DNA from: Panulirus ornatus
Lineage: Eukaryota; Arthropoda; Malacostraca; Decapoda; Palinuridae
Direction of reading: 5' to 3'
DNA length: 64,000 nt
Assembly (NCBI RefSeq): GCF_036320965.1
Contig: NC_092265.1
Location: forward strand, 6,887,001 to 6,951,000
The first letter of the stretch is position 1. Each line of letters starts with the position of its first letter. Both the position numbers and the translations under genes were made by a program. The notes under the pieces are model-generated. The model was not told the DNA's origin, did no database searches, and was given only the letters and a program-made list of their open reading frames with translations. Positions 1 through 12,039 of the stretch are shown here, piece by piece.

Positions 1-300
1 CTGATGTGGATGTACCCCTCTCTCAAGCTGATGTGGATGTGCCCCTCTCTCAAGCTGATGTGGATGTACCTTCTCTCAAGCTGATGTGGATGTACCCCTC
101 TCTCAAGCTGATGTGGATGTGCCCCTCTCTCAAGCTGATGTGGATGTACCTTCTCTCAAGCTGATGTGGATGTACCCCTCTCTCAAGCTGATGTGGATGT
201 ACCCCTCTCTCAAGCTGATGTGGATGTACCCCTCTCTCAAGCTGATGTGGATGTGCCCCTCTCTCAAGCTGATGTGGATGTACCCCTCTCTCAAGCTGAT
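1..300. repeat. 27-bp minisatellite, 11 copies, runs off left edge
   Basis: Direct tandem repeat whose unit begins ctgatgtggatgtacccctc and ends tctcaag. Copies start at 1, 28, 55, 81, 108, 135, 161, 188, 215, 242 and 269; nine are 27 bp and two (55, 135) are 26 bp. Three variants (tacccc, tgcccc, and the 26-bp taccttc) occur in the order A-B-C-A-B-C-A-A-A-B-A. Because 27 is a multiple of three, the array reads as nine-residue repeats (PLSQADVDV or MWMYPSLKL), but nothing suggests it is a gene. It breaks off at ctgatctag (296-304) and probably continues left of the window. Confidence 0.95.
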
Positions 301-660
301 CTAGTTTCGGAGGTTTTTACTTGGCATCAGTGGGCTGCCTCACAAGTGACTCACACTGTGGGTGACGGGTCACTCACCTTGGATATAAGGAGGGAGCTGG
401 AGCTGTGGGGGATGGAGGAGACACCAGGGAGTAAAGCCTCTTGACAGTTCTACCCTTGAGCTTCCGTCTGTCTGTATTTCTCTCCCTCCTGTCTCCCCTA
501 TATATATATATATATCTGTCTTTCTCTCTTTGTTTATCTCCCTCCTCTCTGTCTGTCTCTCTCTGTATGGTTATATTCCTCCTCTCTCTCTGTCTGTCTG
601 TCTGTCTGTCGTCGTACTGTCAAGTGTTCTTCAGCTGCCTCTGTCATGCCAACCATCTAC
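301..660. other. pyrimidine-rich non-coding stretch
   Basis: Contains a short (TA)n run at 499-515 and then CT/TCTG-rich simple sequence with (TCTG)n-like tracts at about 545-610. No coding signal is seen. Confidence 0.5.
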
Positions 661-751
661 CTCCTCCTCCTCCTCCTCTTCCTCCGCTCTCTTCCCGATG
701 ATGTGGGAGGAGGAGGAGGAGGAGGAGGAGGAGGAGGAGGAGGAGGAGGAG
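661..751. repeat. (CTC)n and (GGA)n facing pair
   Basis: A (CTC)n run at 661-677 is followed about 28 bp later by (AGG)n at 705-751. The two are complementary, so the segment could fold into a hairpin. Poly-Glu or poly-Ser frames here are artefacts of the repeat. Confidence 0.85.
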
Positions 752-952
752 AAATAAAATGGAGTACGTACGGAAGGGTGGGGAAGAGGACAAGCAGGAG
801 GAGAGGCTGACGAGGCGAAGGAGGCAAAATGAGGAAGGATTAATTAGTTGAACGAAATCAGTGAGACAGAAGCAAAGGAAGAGAAGAAGAAACAGACGAA
901 GAATGATGATAAAATATCAGCACAGAAAGAAACCCCCTCCCCCCTCACTCGA

Positions 953-977
953 CCTCCTCCTCCTCCTCCTCCTCTCT
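953..977. repeat. (CCT)n microsatellite
   Basis: Short pure (CCT)n inside a C-rich block (about 931-1,040) with long C runs. Confidence 0.8.
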
Positions 978-1040
978 TCCTCCCCCATTCCCCCCCTGTA
1001 TCAATCCCCCCCCCCTTCGTCCAATCCCTCCCTACTCCCA

Positions 1041-1555
1041 CGGGTTCAGTGGGAGGTCAACCACTTTGGATGTCGACCAGTTTTCTCGCTACAGTAAGAA
1101 AATGATACAGAATTTGAGGCTGTCCATAATACTTGACATTTTATGAAACAACAGGATGATAGAGAGGTAAAGTTGGAGGCATTCCATGGTGAGTTGACGC
1201 TTCTTAAACTCCCAACATCAACCAAAAAAGAAAGAAAAAAAAACCAATTCAAATAAGCATTTCCTTTCAAGAGTGTTCTACTTTCTAGATGTCTGTGATA
1301 ATATCTGACAACATCAGACAGATATCATAAACCTCTTGTTTTGGGCTGAAGCGCCGTGAAGAAATCGCTTTCCAAATTCTAGTCTAAGAGTTTTCGTGGT
1401 TGTCGCAATATTGATGACACATTCACGTAATCTTGTCATTCCATCGGGTTCCGGTAATCTCTTCTGATAGATATTCACATCAGCTGAAGGAAGGATGGCA
1501 ATGGATAATGGACGAAGTTGTCAAAAAAAAAAAATGGCGAAAGAAACTTCTGTAG

Positions 1556-1557
<2 letters not shown>
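1041..1557. other. no recognisable feature
   Basis: Mixed-composition DNA with a short A-rich run near 1,222-1,243. I see no gene, element or array. Confidence 0.4.

Positions 1558-1611
<54 letters not shown>
1558..1611. repeat. (GT)n microsatellite
   Basis: Uninterrupted (GT)27, preceded by poly-A at 1,523-1,534. Confidence 0.97.
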
Positions 1612-1613
<2 letters not shown>

Positions 1614-1717
1614 CAGTAGATTAAACAACAGACCAAAAAAACAAGGTTTGTAAGTGGACTTAAATTCTTACAGTTGGTTCAGCCGTTCAGCTGCTGACTT
1701 CTCTTTAGCCATCACGA

Positions 1718-1739
1718 CTCCTCCTCCTCCTCCTCCTCC
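1718..1739. repeat. (CTC)n microsatellite
   Basis: Seven perfect CTC units. Confidence 0.85.
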
Positions 1740-3853
1740 AGGTGCCGTCTTTAAATGCGAAATCTAACTCTAGTCGAACCTGCTGTCGAAAATCTACTTC
1801 CTCATTTTCCATGGATAGTTAACCGCTTCTGTTAGAGCTTTGGTCAGGTTTTTGACCGGGTGTGGTACTTAAGTCTCATCTCCAGGTTACCCCTCTTCCC
1901 CCTCTCTCATATTCATCTTCCTCTCTGGTCTGTCTGTCTCCGGTTTTTCCTATTAAAAGCGCTGTCCCTCAGGGCTCTTCCTGTCTCCCTCGCTCTTTCT
2001 TATTCTATCAATCCAATATTTCCTCTGTTCAACAAAAAGAACAAACGCGTTCACACGCGGTTTGTCACACCATCAAGAACATCCTTTGCTCTTCTAAAAG
2101 ACCTTCACCAGTATGATTTTCTGATGATTATAAGTCGACTTGAAGGTCCCTTACCTCTGACGTTTTCTGTGACGTATTTCTCCCCCTCATCTGACTCTCA
2201 AAATCTCGGATAGTCTCACCTTTTCCCGTTTTCGCTACTTTACATTTGCGAGTGATGAATTTCAATAATCATCCGTCTTAATAAAACTGAATCTAATTTC
2301 AAATCACATTTAAAATGTGATATTCTTAATCCTCCAAATTACATTCACTACTACGGCCTCATCAGCAAACTTATCTAGGTGTTAATCAACGAAGGTAAGA
2401 GGTAGAGAGAAAGTCATCAACTCACCAGTATATAAAGCCATTGCATTTCAGTCATCATCAGCACATAATACTGTTCACCTCCTCGATAATCCAGAATATT
2501 TCATCTTCCTTAAATATTTTCTCTTCCTCCCGCTAGTGGCGCTGGTGGTGGTGACTCATGAGACTTAATCTTTGCCTCTGAACTGTTCAACAACTTGTTA
2601 GTTAAACAACGTTAAGTATTGTGTGTTCTTCCCACCTTCCATGCCACAATTTCTGTTCGTCTGGGTTCCTGAGTCAACGCTGATACCCACAATATGCTTC
2701 AAATTAAACCATTTGGGTGTATGTAATTTTCAACAATCACTTGGTAAAGTCTCAAAAGAAATTTTCACACACAGATCCACGCGGCTGTATTAAACGCCTG
2801 CTAGATGCCAGATAGCCGAAGCAGGAACCAACACCACGCACCATCAAACTCAAACACCACAACATTGTTTCTACACTGTTGTGTTTCATGGCCTCTGGTT
2901 ACGTGACCTTTCCTAACTCAGAAATCTAAATCTACGTATTAAACATAAATAAAAACAAACAAACATGAAGGTTCATAATGAAAGTATCATGTATTTCATA
3001 TGTAATGGATATCACCAGCTTACGTTTATCAAGTCAGAATCATTCAACTGTTCCAGGTCCAACCTGGATGGGTGCTGGAAAAACACAAGCTAGAAACATA
3101 CATTCCATTCTGACTGCTGACGAGAAGGATGGGTTTCGGGTGTTGAAAGATTTCGTGCCAGCGTTTGCTGGAATATTTCTGTGATGAGCGAAGGTGGTCA
3201 AGGGAAATCCAGGGGATTGCAGATGAAAGGCATGGAACGGATCCTAATGCTCGATCCAGACGCTCCTCTGAATTTGTTCATCAGTTACGACAAATTCAAG
3301 AAGACAGACTGAATGTTCATGATGGTTCCTGGTTGTCTCTGCCACACGTAAAAATGCACCTGGAAGTGTGGGGCTAAGATACATGGAATGGTGAGGATGG
3401 GTTCCAGCAACGTACACGAAAGTGTGGGGCTGTGGTGAGGCCAAAATTCATAGAAGCGCCGCGCTGAGATCCAGCCAAGCAAAATGGAAGCTTATAGGGC
3501 TTGGGGTCGACCTGAGCGATACGGAGGTGGGGCACAGCTAAGCAATATGGCGTTACCCTCCTGCCAAGGGACTAAGAAGAACCCATCTTCTCTATCACAC
3601 ATCAAAATAACGATACAGCTTCGTTCGTTAATCCTACCTATCTCAAAACATCGTCTATGGAAGCGTCTGAAGTGACTCATTGCCAGCAGCCGTCCGCCGG
3701 ATGTATAGTTCAAGAACTTGATCGCCAAGGTTGTTGTTCCGAGACTTTCCCCTCCGCGATCATCAATTACAATTACGACTTCAGGCACACGCCGTTTCTG
3801 AGGCGTTTTTACACCGACACGGGACCCGATGGAATATGCTCAAACATCTGATT

Positions 3854-3858
<5 letters not shown>
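1740..3858. other. unassigned unique-looking DNA
   Basis: Holds only short open frames (117 codons or fewer). Frames around 2,978-3,377 resemble no family I know. From about 3,360 to 3,550 the phrase gtggggc recurs (3,367, 3,422, 3,527), hinting at a very old degenerate duplication. No splice-bounded coding exon could be argued. Confidence 0.4.

Positions 3859-3888
<30 letters not shown>
3859..3888. repeat. (GT)n microsatellite
   Basis: Perfect (GT)n of about 15 units. Confidence 0.93.
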
Positions 3889-3892
<4 letters not shown>

Positions 3893-4707
3893 ATATACAT
3901 ATGTGAACACTCCGGTATATACACTGATATATAAACTCGTTCAATACTCAGGTCACTATGTACAGTGTAGATTAAATCCTGGATATAAATAACACTTACT
4001 TTTAAGCATTCAGTGACTAACACCTCCAGAAAAAGATGCCATTACATCCGGAATTTCTCCCACATCATAAAACTGGCAACATAAGCCAAACGCCTGTATT
4101 ATTCCGATGATGTTTCTCATCACACAATCCAACTTCTCTCTCTCTCTACAAGTGACCAATGTTCTCGCCTCCATATTCCTTGCCATCTAACATTTTAGCG
4201 TTCTGACAGTACATAAGGACACAGCGATCAGCCTGGCTTCCCAACACACACATACATCGGCAGAAATGAGCGAGGAGAAACCCTTGAATTTCACCTTGTG
4301 GTTCTTGGAAAGAAGGATCGAGAGGACCGAGCATCGTTCGCTGGTGCTTCAAGGGTTCCAACTCTACACGAATTAGCCGATCCCAGCCTCGGTAAGCAGG
4401 ATCCAAGACACCGCCCTCTTTATAATGGAGAATTAATTCATCACCCTAGTTCCACATGGCATGTGATTAGTTTTTATCATTTTTTTTCCCTCAGGTGTAT
4501 TTAGCAAGAGTGATAATTATAGGAGAGAGAGAGCACACGGGACCACTACTGGGCGGGATAATTATAGAGTACGAGGCTTAATGACACTTCAACATGAGGC
4601 GCGGGAGGTCGCATGTGGCGGTCTCTTGTTTTTCCTCGACCGTCACTTGTTTCTCGACGACGCGCGCAAGCGCTTATGGGAGTCCATGGGAAAGACAAGC
4701 AACAGAG
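3889..4707. other. no recognisable feature
   Basis: Unassigned sequence with no array, RNA gene or credible exon. It leads directly into the 72-bp family. Confidence 0.35.
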
Positions 4708-5296
4708 GACCTGATGGTCCATGACGATGTTACCTCTTGCGGTACAGTAATAATACATGGGAAAGACAATTTACATAAGACCTCATGGTCCATTTAGATA
4801 TTTTCTGTAAGAGGACAGTAATGATGCGAGGGATAGACAGCGAACAGAAGACCAGATGGTCTACCATGAGTTATCTGCTGCAAGACAGTACACAGGAGTA
4901 TATAGGAAAGGCAGATGAGAAGACCAGATGGGGTCTACTGCGGGCTTATCTGCTGGAGGATAGGGTTTCGGAGTTCATGGGAACGGCAGATAACAGAAGA
5001 CCTGATGGTCTATGGCGAATTATCTGCTGGAGGACCGTATATGTGAGTACATGGGAAGGGAAAAAGCGAAAACCTGATGGTCTATGGCGAGTTATCTGCT
5101 GGAGGACAGTATATGTGAGTACATGGGAAGGGAAAATAAGCGAAAACCTGATGGTCTATGATAAATCTATCCTCTGGAGGACATTATATGAGAGGACATG
5201 TGAAGGACAGATAACAGAACACTTGATGGCCTATGACGAAGGTGTTTGCAAGAGGACAGCACATGGTAAGGGCACAGAACAGGAGACCTGATGACC
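4708..5296. repeat. degenerate ~72-bp tandem array with palindromic core
   Basis: The motif agacctgatggtct (or a close variant) recurs at 4,708, 4,779, 4,850, 4,922, 4,999, 5,071, 5,145, 5,220 and 5,285, a spacing of 65-77 bp, mostly 71-75. Each unit also carries a gttatctgctggaggacagt block and a catgggaa block. The core is a 5-bp inverted repeat around TGAT (AGACC-TGAT-GGTCT). A 168-codon frame (4,785-5,291) crosses the array, but successive units are read in different phases, so it is probably not a gene. A diverged partial unit lies at 29,606-29,660, so this is a dispersed family. Units 5,071 and 5,145 are nearly identical; the outer ones are much older. Confidence 0.85.
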
Positions 5297-5699
5297 TACG
5301 ATCAGGTTATCAGCTGAAGAACAAGAAATAATATCCAACATTCCTTGTTAATGCTGATGGAGACAGGATAGCAAAGCGGAAGACTACCCATCGTTATCCT
5401 AAGTCATGGTTACGACTCCAAGGGAATATACGTCCACAATTTGCAGAAACATAAGAATTATAACACACAGCAGCAGATGTGCTAACATGGCTAAACAACG
5501 CGAGGTGCCCAGCATCTTAGGCATATCTATTAACCAAGCTATGTTTAATAGAGCTATGTTTGGCTAGGCTTGTACTCCCTTCAACTGAGCGAGCTAATAC
5601 ACTCTCCTCTGTTGAGAAAGTTAATTTTGGTAATTCAGCGTTGTTGCCAGATCACGTATATTATTATCTTCTTGATTAACTCATCCATCTTCTGGTAAT

Positions 5700-6560
5700 T
5701 AAAACCACATTTGGGAGGGGCAGGAGATGGAGGAAAAAGGGGAGAAAGAAAGTGGATAGTATGAGGAGGTAAGTGGGGAGGAATGTGGTGTGGGAGCAGG
5801 AAAGTGAGTGGGAGGGCAGTTTGAGAAGGTGGGGAGGGAAGAAGGGTGGGCACGGAGGCAGTTTGAGAAGGTGGGGGAGGAGGTGAGGGTAGGCAGGGAG
5901 TCAGTTTGAGAAGGTGGGGGAGGAGATGAGAGTAGGCAGGGAGGCAGTTTGAGAAAGTCGGGGCATATATAGACAGTTTAAGAGGAGGTGGGGAGGAAGG
6001 GGAGCAAAATGGACAAGAGTGGTTAGGAGGGAGACAAATAGGAGAGAGCTGACGGGATGATGGAGGGGAAGGTTGAGTTGTGGTGGGGGAGATCAGGTGA
6101 CAGAGTAGGGTGAGATGGCCAACGGAGTGAGTATGGTGGAGGCAGGTATGGACCTAGCAAAGGGAGTAGCAGGTGGAATAAGAGCAGCTAGTGGAACGAG
6201 AAGGGAGCTCATCGGGTGAGATGGTGGAGGAAGCAACGGTGGAATAACTGGTGAGGTAAGTAGGCGTTGGGTAACCAGTTGGGTAAGTAGTAGTAGGAGT
6301 AGCGAGTTGGGGGGGAAAGGAGGAGGTAGAAGCATGTGAGTTGCTGGGATATAACAAGACGGAGGTGGATTAGCCGATGGAGAAAAGTCCAAGACAGGGG
6401 GATAGCTGGCAGACGAAGCGGTGTGTCGGGTAGCTGTAGCTTGACGAGAGAGATGAGTTGCATAGCAAATGAAGGCAGGTGGGCAAGGTGAGGTCAGGAG
6501 GACGGTGGCGGTGGTGCTGGTGGTGGTGCTGGTGGGTCTCCGCGGCAGGAGACGTAACTA
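5700..6560. other. purine-rich stretch on the plus strand
   Basis: Nearly 860 bp of strongly G- and A-biased plus strand with many gggagg, gtgggg and gtaagtag phrases. Minus-strand frames here give Pro/Ser/Leu-rich low-complexity peptides. No gene is supported. Confidence 0.6.
5815..5985. repeat. ~43-bp G-rich minisatellite, about 4 copies
   Basis: The phrase cagtttgagaa recurs at 5,817, 5,859, 5,902 and 5,945 (spacing 42, 43, 43), followed each time by G-rich filler and gtaggcaggga. A weaker copy (acagtttaagagg) lies at about 5,973. Confidence 0.8.
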
Positions 6561-6732
6561 AGTGCCTCCGTGACGCCCGCTGATCGAAATGGCCCGTAAA
6601 GAGGGCCGAGGGGGCCTGCCACACCCAACGTGTACGGTGGGCGTGAGTGAAAGGTACAACCCGGAGGATAGTCTTTACGAGGTCGAGGGGCGTGGATGTA
6701 GGCGCGGAGCTTCAGTACAGGTGTTAGCAATG

Positions 6733-6756
6733 GGAGGAGGAGGAGGAGGCGGAGGC
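6733..6756. repeat. (GGA)n microsatellite
   Basis: Short (GGA)n with one gcg interruption. Confidence 0.75.
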
Positions 6757-6846
6757 TCAGAGTGGCCGCTGGCGTTAAAGAGAGTGTGTGGGTGCTTTGT
6801 GTGGGGCTGTGGGGTGAAGCCATCCCACAGGGAGGTCTCCATAGAG

Positions 6847-6900
6847 GTGTGTGTGTGTGTGTGTGTGTGTGTCTGTGTGTGTGTGTGTGTGGGTGTGGGT
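6847..6900. repeat. (GT)n microsatellite
   Basis: (GT)n with one GTC interruption, flanked on both sides by gggtgctttgtg-like copies (about 6,789 and 6,896). The tract therefore sits between short direct repeats of roughly 110 bp period. Confidence 0.9.
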
Positions 6901-7247
6901 GCTTTGTGAGGGGCTGTGGTTGGAGCTCTCTCCCAGGGAGGTCCACGGGTCAGCACCTGACGGAGTGTTGCCACGACCAGCGTAAAGCCCCTCCCATGTT
7001 GCTTGTTAGCGCTGTTAACTGGGTAATTCTTAACCATGAGAGGGGAAAGGGGCGAGTTATAAACCGTAATATAATCTGCCCATCCTTTTCACTATACCGT
7101 GTTTGTTTGACGTGTATGGTCAGGGATTGTGGCCTAATGATCATTTAGCAGTTGATGGCTACTTACCACAACAACAATACGCATACCGCTACTTTAAGCT
7201 GTCTCGCTGGGATGTAATCAATGTTAATTATCCTTGCTTGTGCTGCT

Positions 7248-7250
<3 letters not shown>

Positions 7251-7290
<40 letters not shown>
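7251..7290. repeat. (GT)20 microsatellite
   Basis: Perfect (GT)20. Confidence 0.97.
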
Positions 7291-7293
<3 letters not shown>

Positions 7294-7469
7294 CACCTAT
7301 CTGCACAGCAGGGGAGACTGTATTATCCTCACGAGATCCCGTATCTTGAACTTTATATACCATTTAAATAGCCATTTATAAACATCTGCATACTATTGGC
7401 ACTCACACTTCCCTTGTTTAGTTGACCCCCATCCATCCATCCATGCATCACCCTCACACTGAGGCAGTA

Positions 7470-10400
7470 CTACTTTCCGTCTACCTGATACCGTCATCTA
7501 CTTTCCGTCTACCTGATACCGTCATCTACTTTCCGTCTACCTGATACCGTCATCTACTTTCCGTCTACCTGATACCGTCATCTACTTTCCGTCTACCTGA
7601 TACCGTCATCTACTTTCCGTCTACCTGATACCGTCATCTACTTTCCGTCTACCTGATACCGTCATCTACTTTCCGTCTACCTGATACCGTCATCTACTTT
7701 CCGTCTACCTGATACCGTCATCTACTTTCCGTCTACCTGATACCGTCATCTACTTTCCGTCTACCTGATACCGTCATCTACTTTCCGTCTACCTGATACC
7801 GTCATCTACTTTCCGTCTACCTGATACCGTCATCTACTTTCCGTCTACCTGATACCGTCATCTACTTTCCGTCTACCTGATACCGTCATCTACTTTCCGT
7901 CTACCTGATACCGTCATCTACTTTCCGTCTACCTGATACCGTCATCTACTTTCCGTCTACCTGATACCGTCATCTACTTTCCGTCTACCTGATACCGTCA
8001 TCTACTTTCCCGTCTACCTGATACCGTCATCTACTTTCCGTCTACCTGATACCGTCATCTACTTTCCGTCTACCTGATACCGTCATCTACTTTCCGTCTA
8101 CCTGATACCGTCATCTACTTTCCGTCTACCTGATACCGTCATCTACTTTCCGTCTACCTGATACCGTCATCTACTTTCCGTCTACCTGATACCGTCATCT
8201 ACTTTCCGTCTACCTGATACCGTCATCTACTTTCCGTCTACCTGATACCGTCATCTACTTTCCGTCTACCTGATACCGTCATCTACTTTCCGTCTACCTG
8301 ATACCGTCATCTACTTTCCCGTCTACCTGATACCGTCATCTACTTTCCGTCTACCTGATACCGTCATCTACTTTCCGTCTACCTGATACCGTCATCTACT
8401 TTCCGTCTACCTGATACCGTCATCTACTTTCCGTCTACCTGATACCGTCATCTACTTTCCGTCTACCTGATACCGTCATCTACTTTCCGTCTACCTGATA
8501 CCGTCATCTACTTTCCGTCTACCTGATACCGTCATCTACTTTCCGTCTACCTGATACCGTCATCTACTTTCCGTCTACCTGATACCGTCATCTACTTTCC
8601 GTCTACCTGATACCGTCATCTACTTTCCGTCTACCTGATACCGTCATCTACTTTCCGTCTACCTGATACCGTCATCTACTTTCCGTCTACCTGATACCGT
8701 CATCTACTTTCCGTCTACCTGATACCGTCATCTACTTTCCGTCTACCTGATACCGTCATCTACTTTCCGTCTACCTGATACCGTCATCTACTTTCCGTCT
8801 ACCTGATACCGTCATCTACTTTCCGTCTACCTGATACCGTCATCTACTTTCCGTCTACCTGATACCGTCATCTACTTTCCCGTCTACCTGATACCGTCAT
8901 CTACTTTCCGTCTACCTGATACCGTCATCTACTTTCCGTCTACCTGATACCGTCATCTACTTTCCGTCTACCTGATACCGTCATCTACTTTCCCGTCTAC
9001 CTGATACCGTCATCTACTTTCCGTCTACCTGATACCGTCATCTACTTTCCGTCTACCTGATACCGTCATCTACTTTCCGTCTACCTGATACCGTCATCTA
9101 CTTTCCCGTCTACCTGATACCGTCATCTACTTTCCGTCTACCTGATACCGTCATCTACTTTCCGTCTACCTGATACCGTCATCTACTTTCCGTCTACCTG
9201 ATACCGTCATCTACTTTCCGTCTACCTGATACCGTCATCTACTTTCCGTCTACCTGATACCGTCATCTACTTTCCGTCTACCTGATACCGTCATCTACTT
9301 TCCGTCTACCTGATACCGTCATCTACTTTCCGTCTACCTGATACCGTCATCTACTTTCCGTCTACCTGATACCGTCATCTACTTTCCGTCTACCTGATAC
9401 CGTCATCTACTTTCCGTCTACCTGATACCGTCATCTACTTTCCGTCTACCTGATACCGTCATCTACTTTCCGTCTACCTGATACCGTCATCTACTTTCCG
9501 TCTACCTGATACCGTCATCTACTTTCCGTCTACCTGATACCGTCATCTACTTTCCGTCTACCTGATACCGTCATCTACTTTCCGTCTACCTGATACCGTC
9601 ATCTACTTTCCGTCTACCTGATACCGTCATCTACTTTCCGTCTACCTGATACCGTCATCTACTTTCCGTCTACCTGATACCGTCATCTACTTTCCCGTCT
9701 ACCTGATACCGTCATCTACTTTCCCGTCTACCTGATACCGTCATCTACTTTCCGTCTACCTGATACCGTCATCTACTTTCCGTCTACCTGATACCGTCAT
9801 CTACTTTCCGTCTACCTGATACCGTCATCTACTTTCCGTCTACCTGATACCGTCATCTACTTTCCGTCTACCTGATACCGTCATCTACTTTCCGTCTACC
9901 TGATACCGTCATCTACTTTCCGTCTACCTGATACCGTCATCTACTTTCCGTCTACCTGATACCGTCATCTACTTTCCGTCTACCTGATACCGTCATCTAC
10001 TTTCCGTCTACCTGATACCGTCATCTACTTTCCGTCTACCTGATACCGTCATCTACTTTCCGTCTACCTGATACCGTCATCTACTTTCCGTCTACCTGAT
10101 ACCGTCATCTACTTTCCGTCTACCTGATACCGTCATCTACTTTCCGTCTACCTGATACCGTCATCTACTTTCCGTCTACCTGATACCGTCATCTACTTTC
10201 CGTCTACCTGATACCGTCATCTACTTTCCGTCTACCTGATACCGTCATCTACTTTCCGTCTACCTGATACCGTCATCTACTTTCCCGTCTACCTGATACC
10301 GTCATCTACTTTCCGTCTACCTGATACCGTCATCTACTTTCCGTCTACCTGATACCGTCATCTACTTTCCGTCTACCTGATACCGTCATCTACTTTCCCG

Positions 10401-10560
10401 TCTACCTGATACCGTCATCTACTTTCCGTCTATCTGATACCGTCATCTACTTTCCCGTCTACCTGATACCGTCATCTACTTTCCGTCTACCTGATACCGT
10501 CATCTACTTTCCGTCTACCTGATACCGTCATCTACTTTCCCGTCTACCTGATACCGTCAT
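7470..10560. repeat. 28-bp satellite array, 110 near-identical copies (3.09 kb)
   Basis: The unit is ctacctgataccgtcat followed by ctactttccgt; both halves begin ctac and end in ccgt or ccgtcat, so the unit may itself derive from a partial duplication. Starting at 7,470, 99 copies of 28 bp and 11 of 29 bp account exactly for the 3,091 bp. The only length variant is an extra C (tttcccgtc), with CCC beginning at 8,009, 8,318, 8,879, 8,992, 9,105, 9,694, 9,723, 10,284, 10,397, 10,454 and 10,539. One substitution (ctatctgatacc) is near 10,431. The unit length is not a multiple of three and stops occur in all phases, so it is non-coding. The edges are abrupt: catccatccatc DNA upstream and ctaccttttcg downstream. 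Confidence 0.99.

Positions 10561-11970
<1,410 letters not shown>

Positions 11971-12037
<67 letters not shown>
11971..12037. repeat. (GA)n microsatellite
   Basis: Perfect (GA)n of 67 bp. Confidence 0.98.

Positions 12038-12039
<2 letters not shown>

Noticed and set aside
3060..3100. GPTWMGAGKT as a P-loop (GxxxxGKT) ATPase motif
   Set aside because: The surrounding 68-codon frame has no other helicase or ATPase feature; single short motif matches are common by chance.
4785..5291. 168-codon frame as a repeat protein gene
   Set aside because: Successive 72-bp units are read in different phases, so the peptide repeats are not conserved as a protein would be.
7470..10560. CRISPR-like array of 28-bp repeats
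   Set aside because: Units are contiguous with no unique spacers, and the genome is evidently eukaryotic; it is a satellite.
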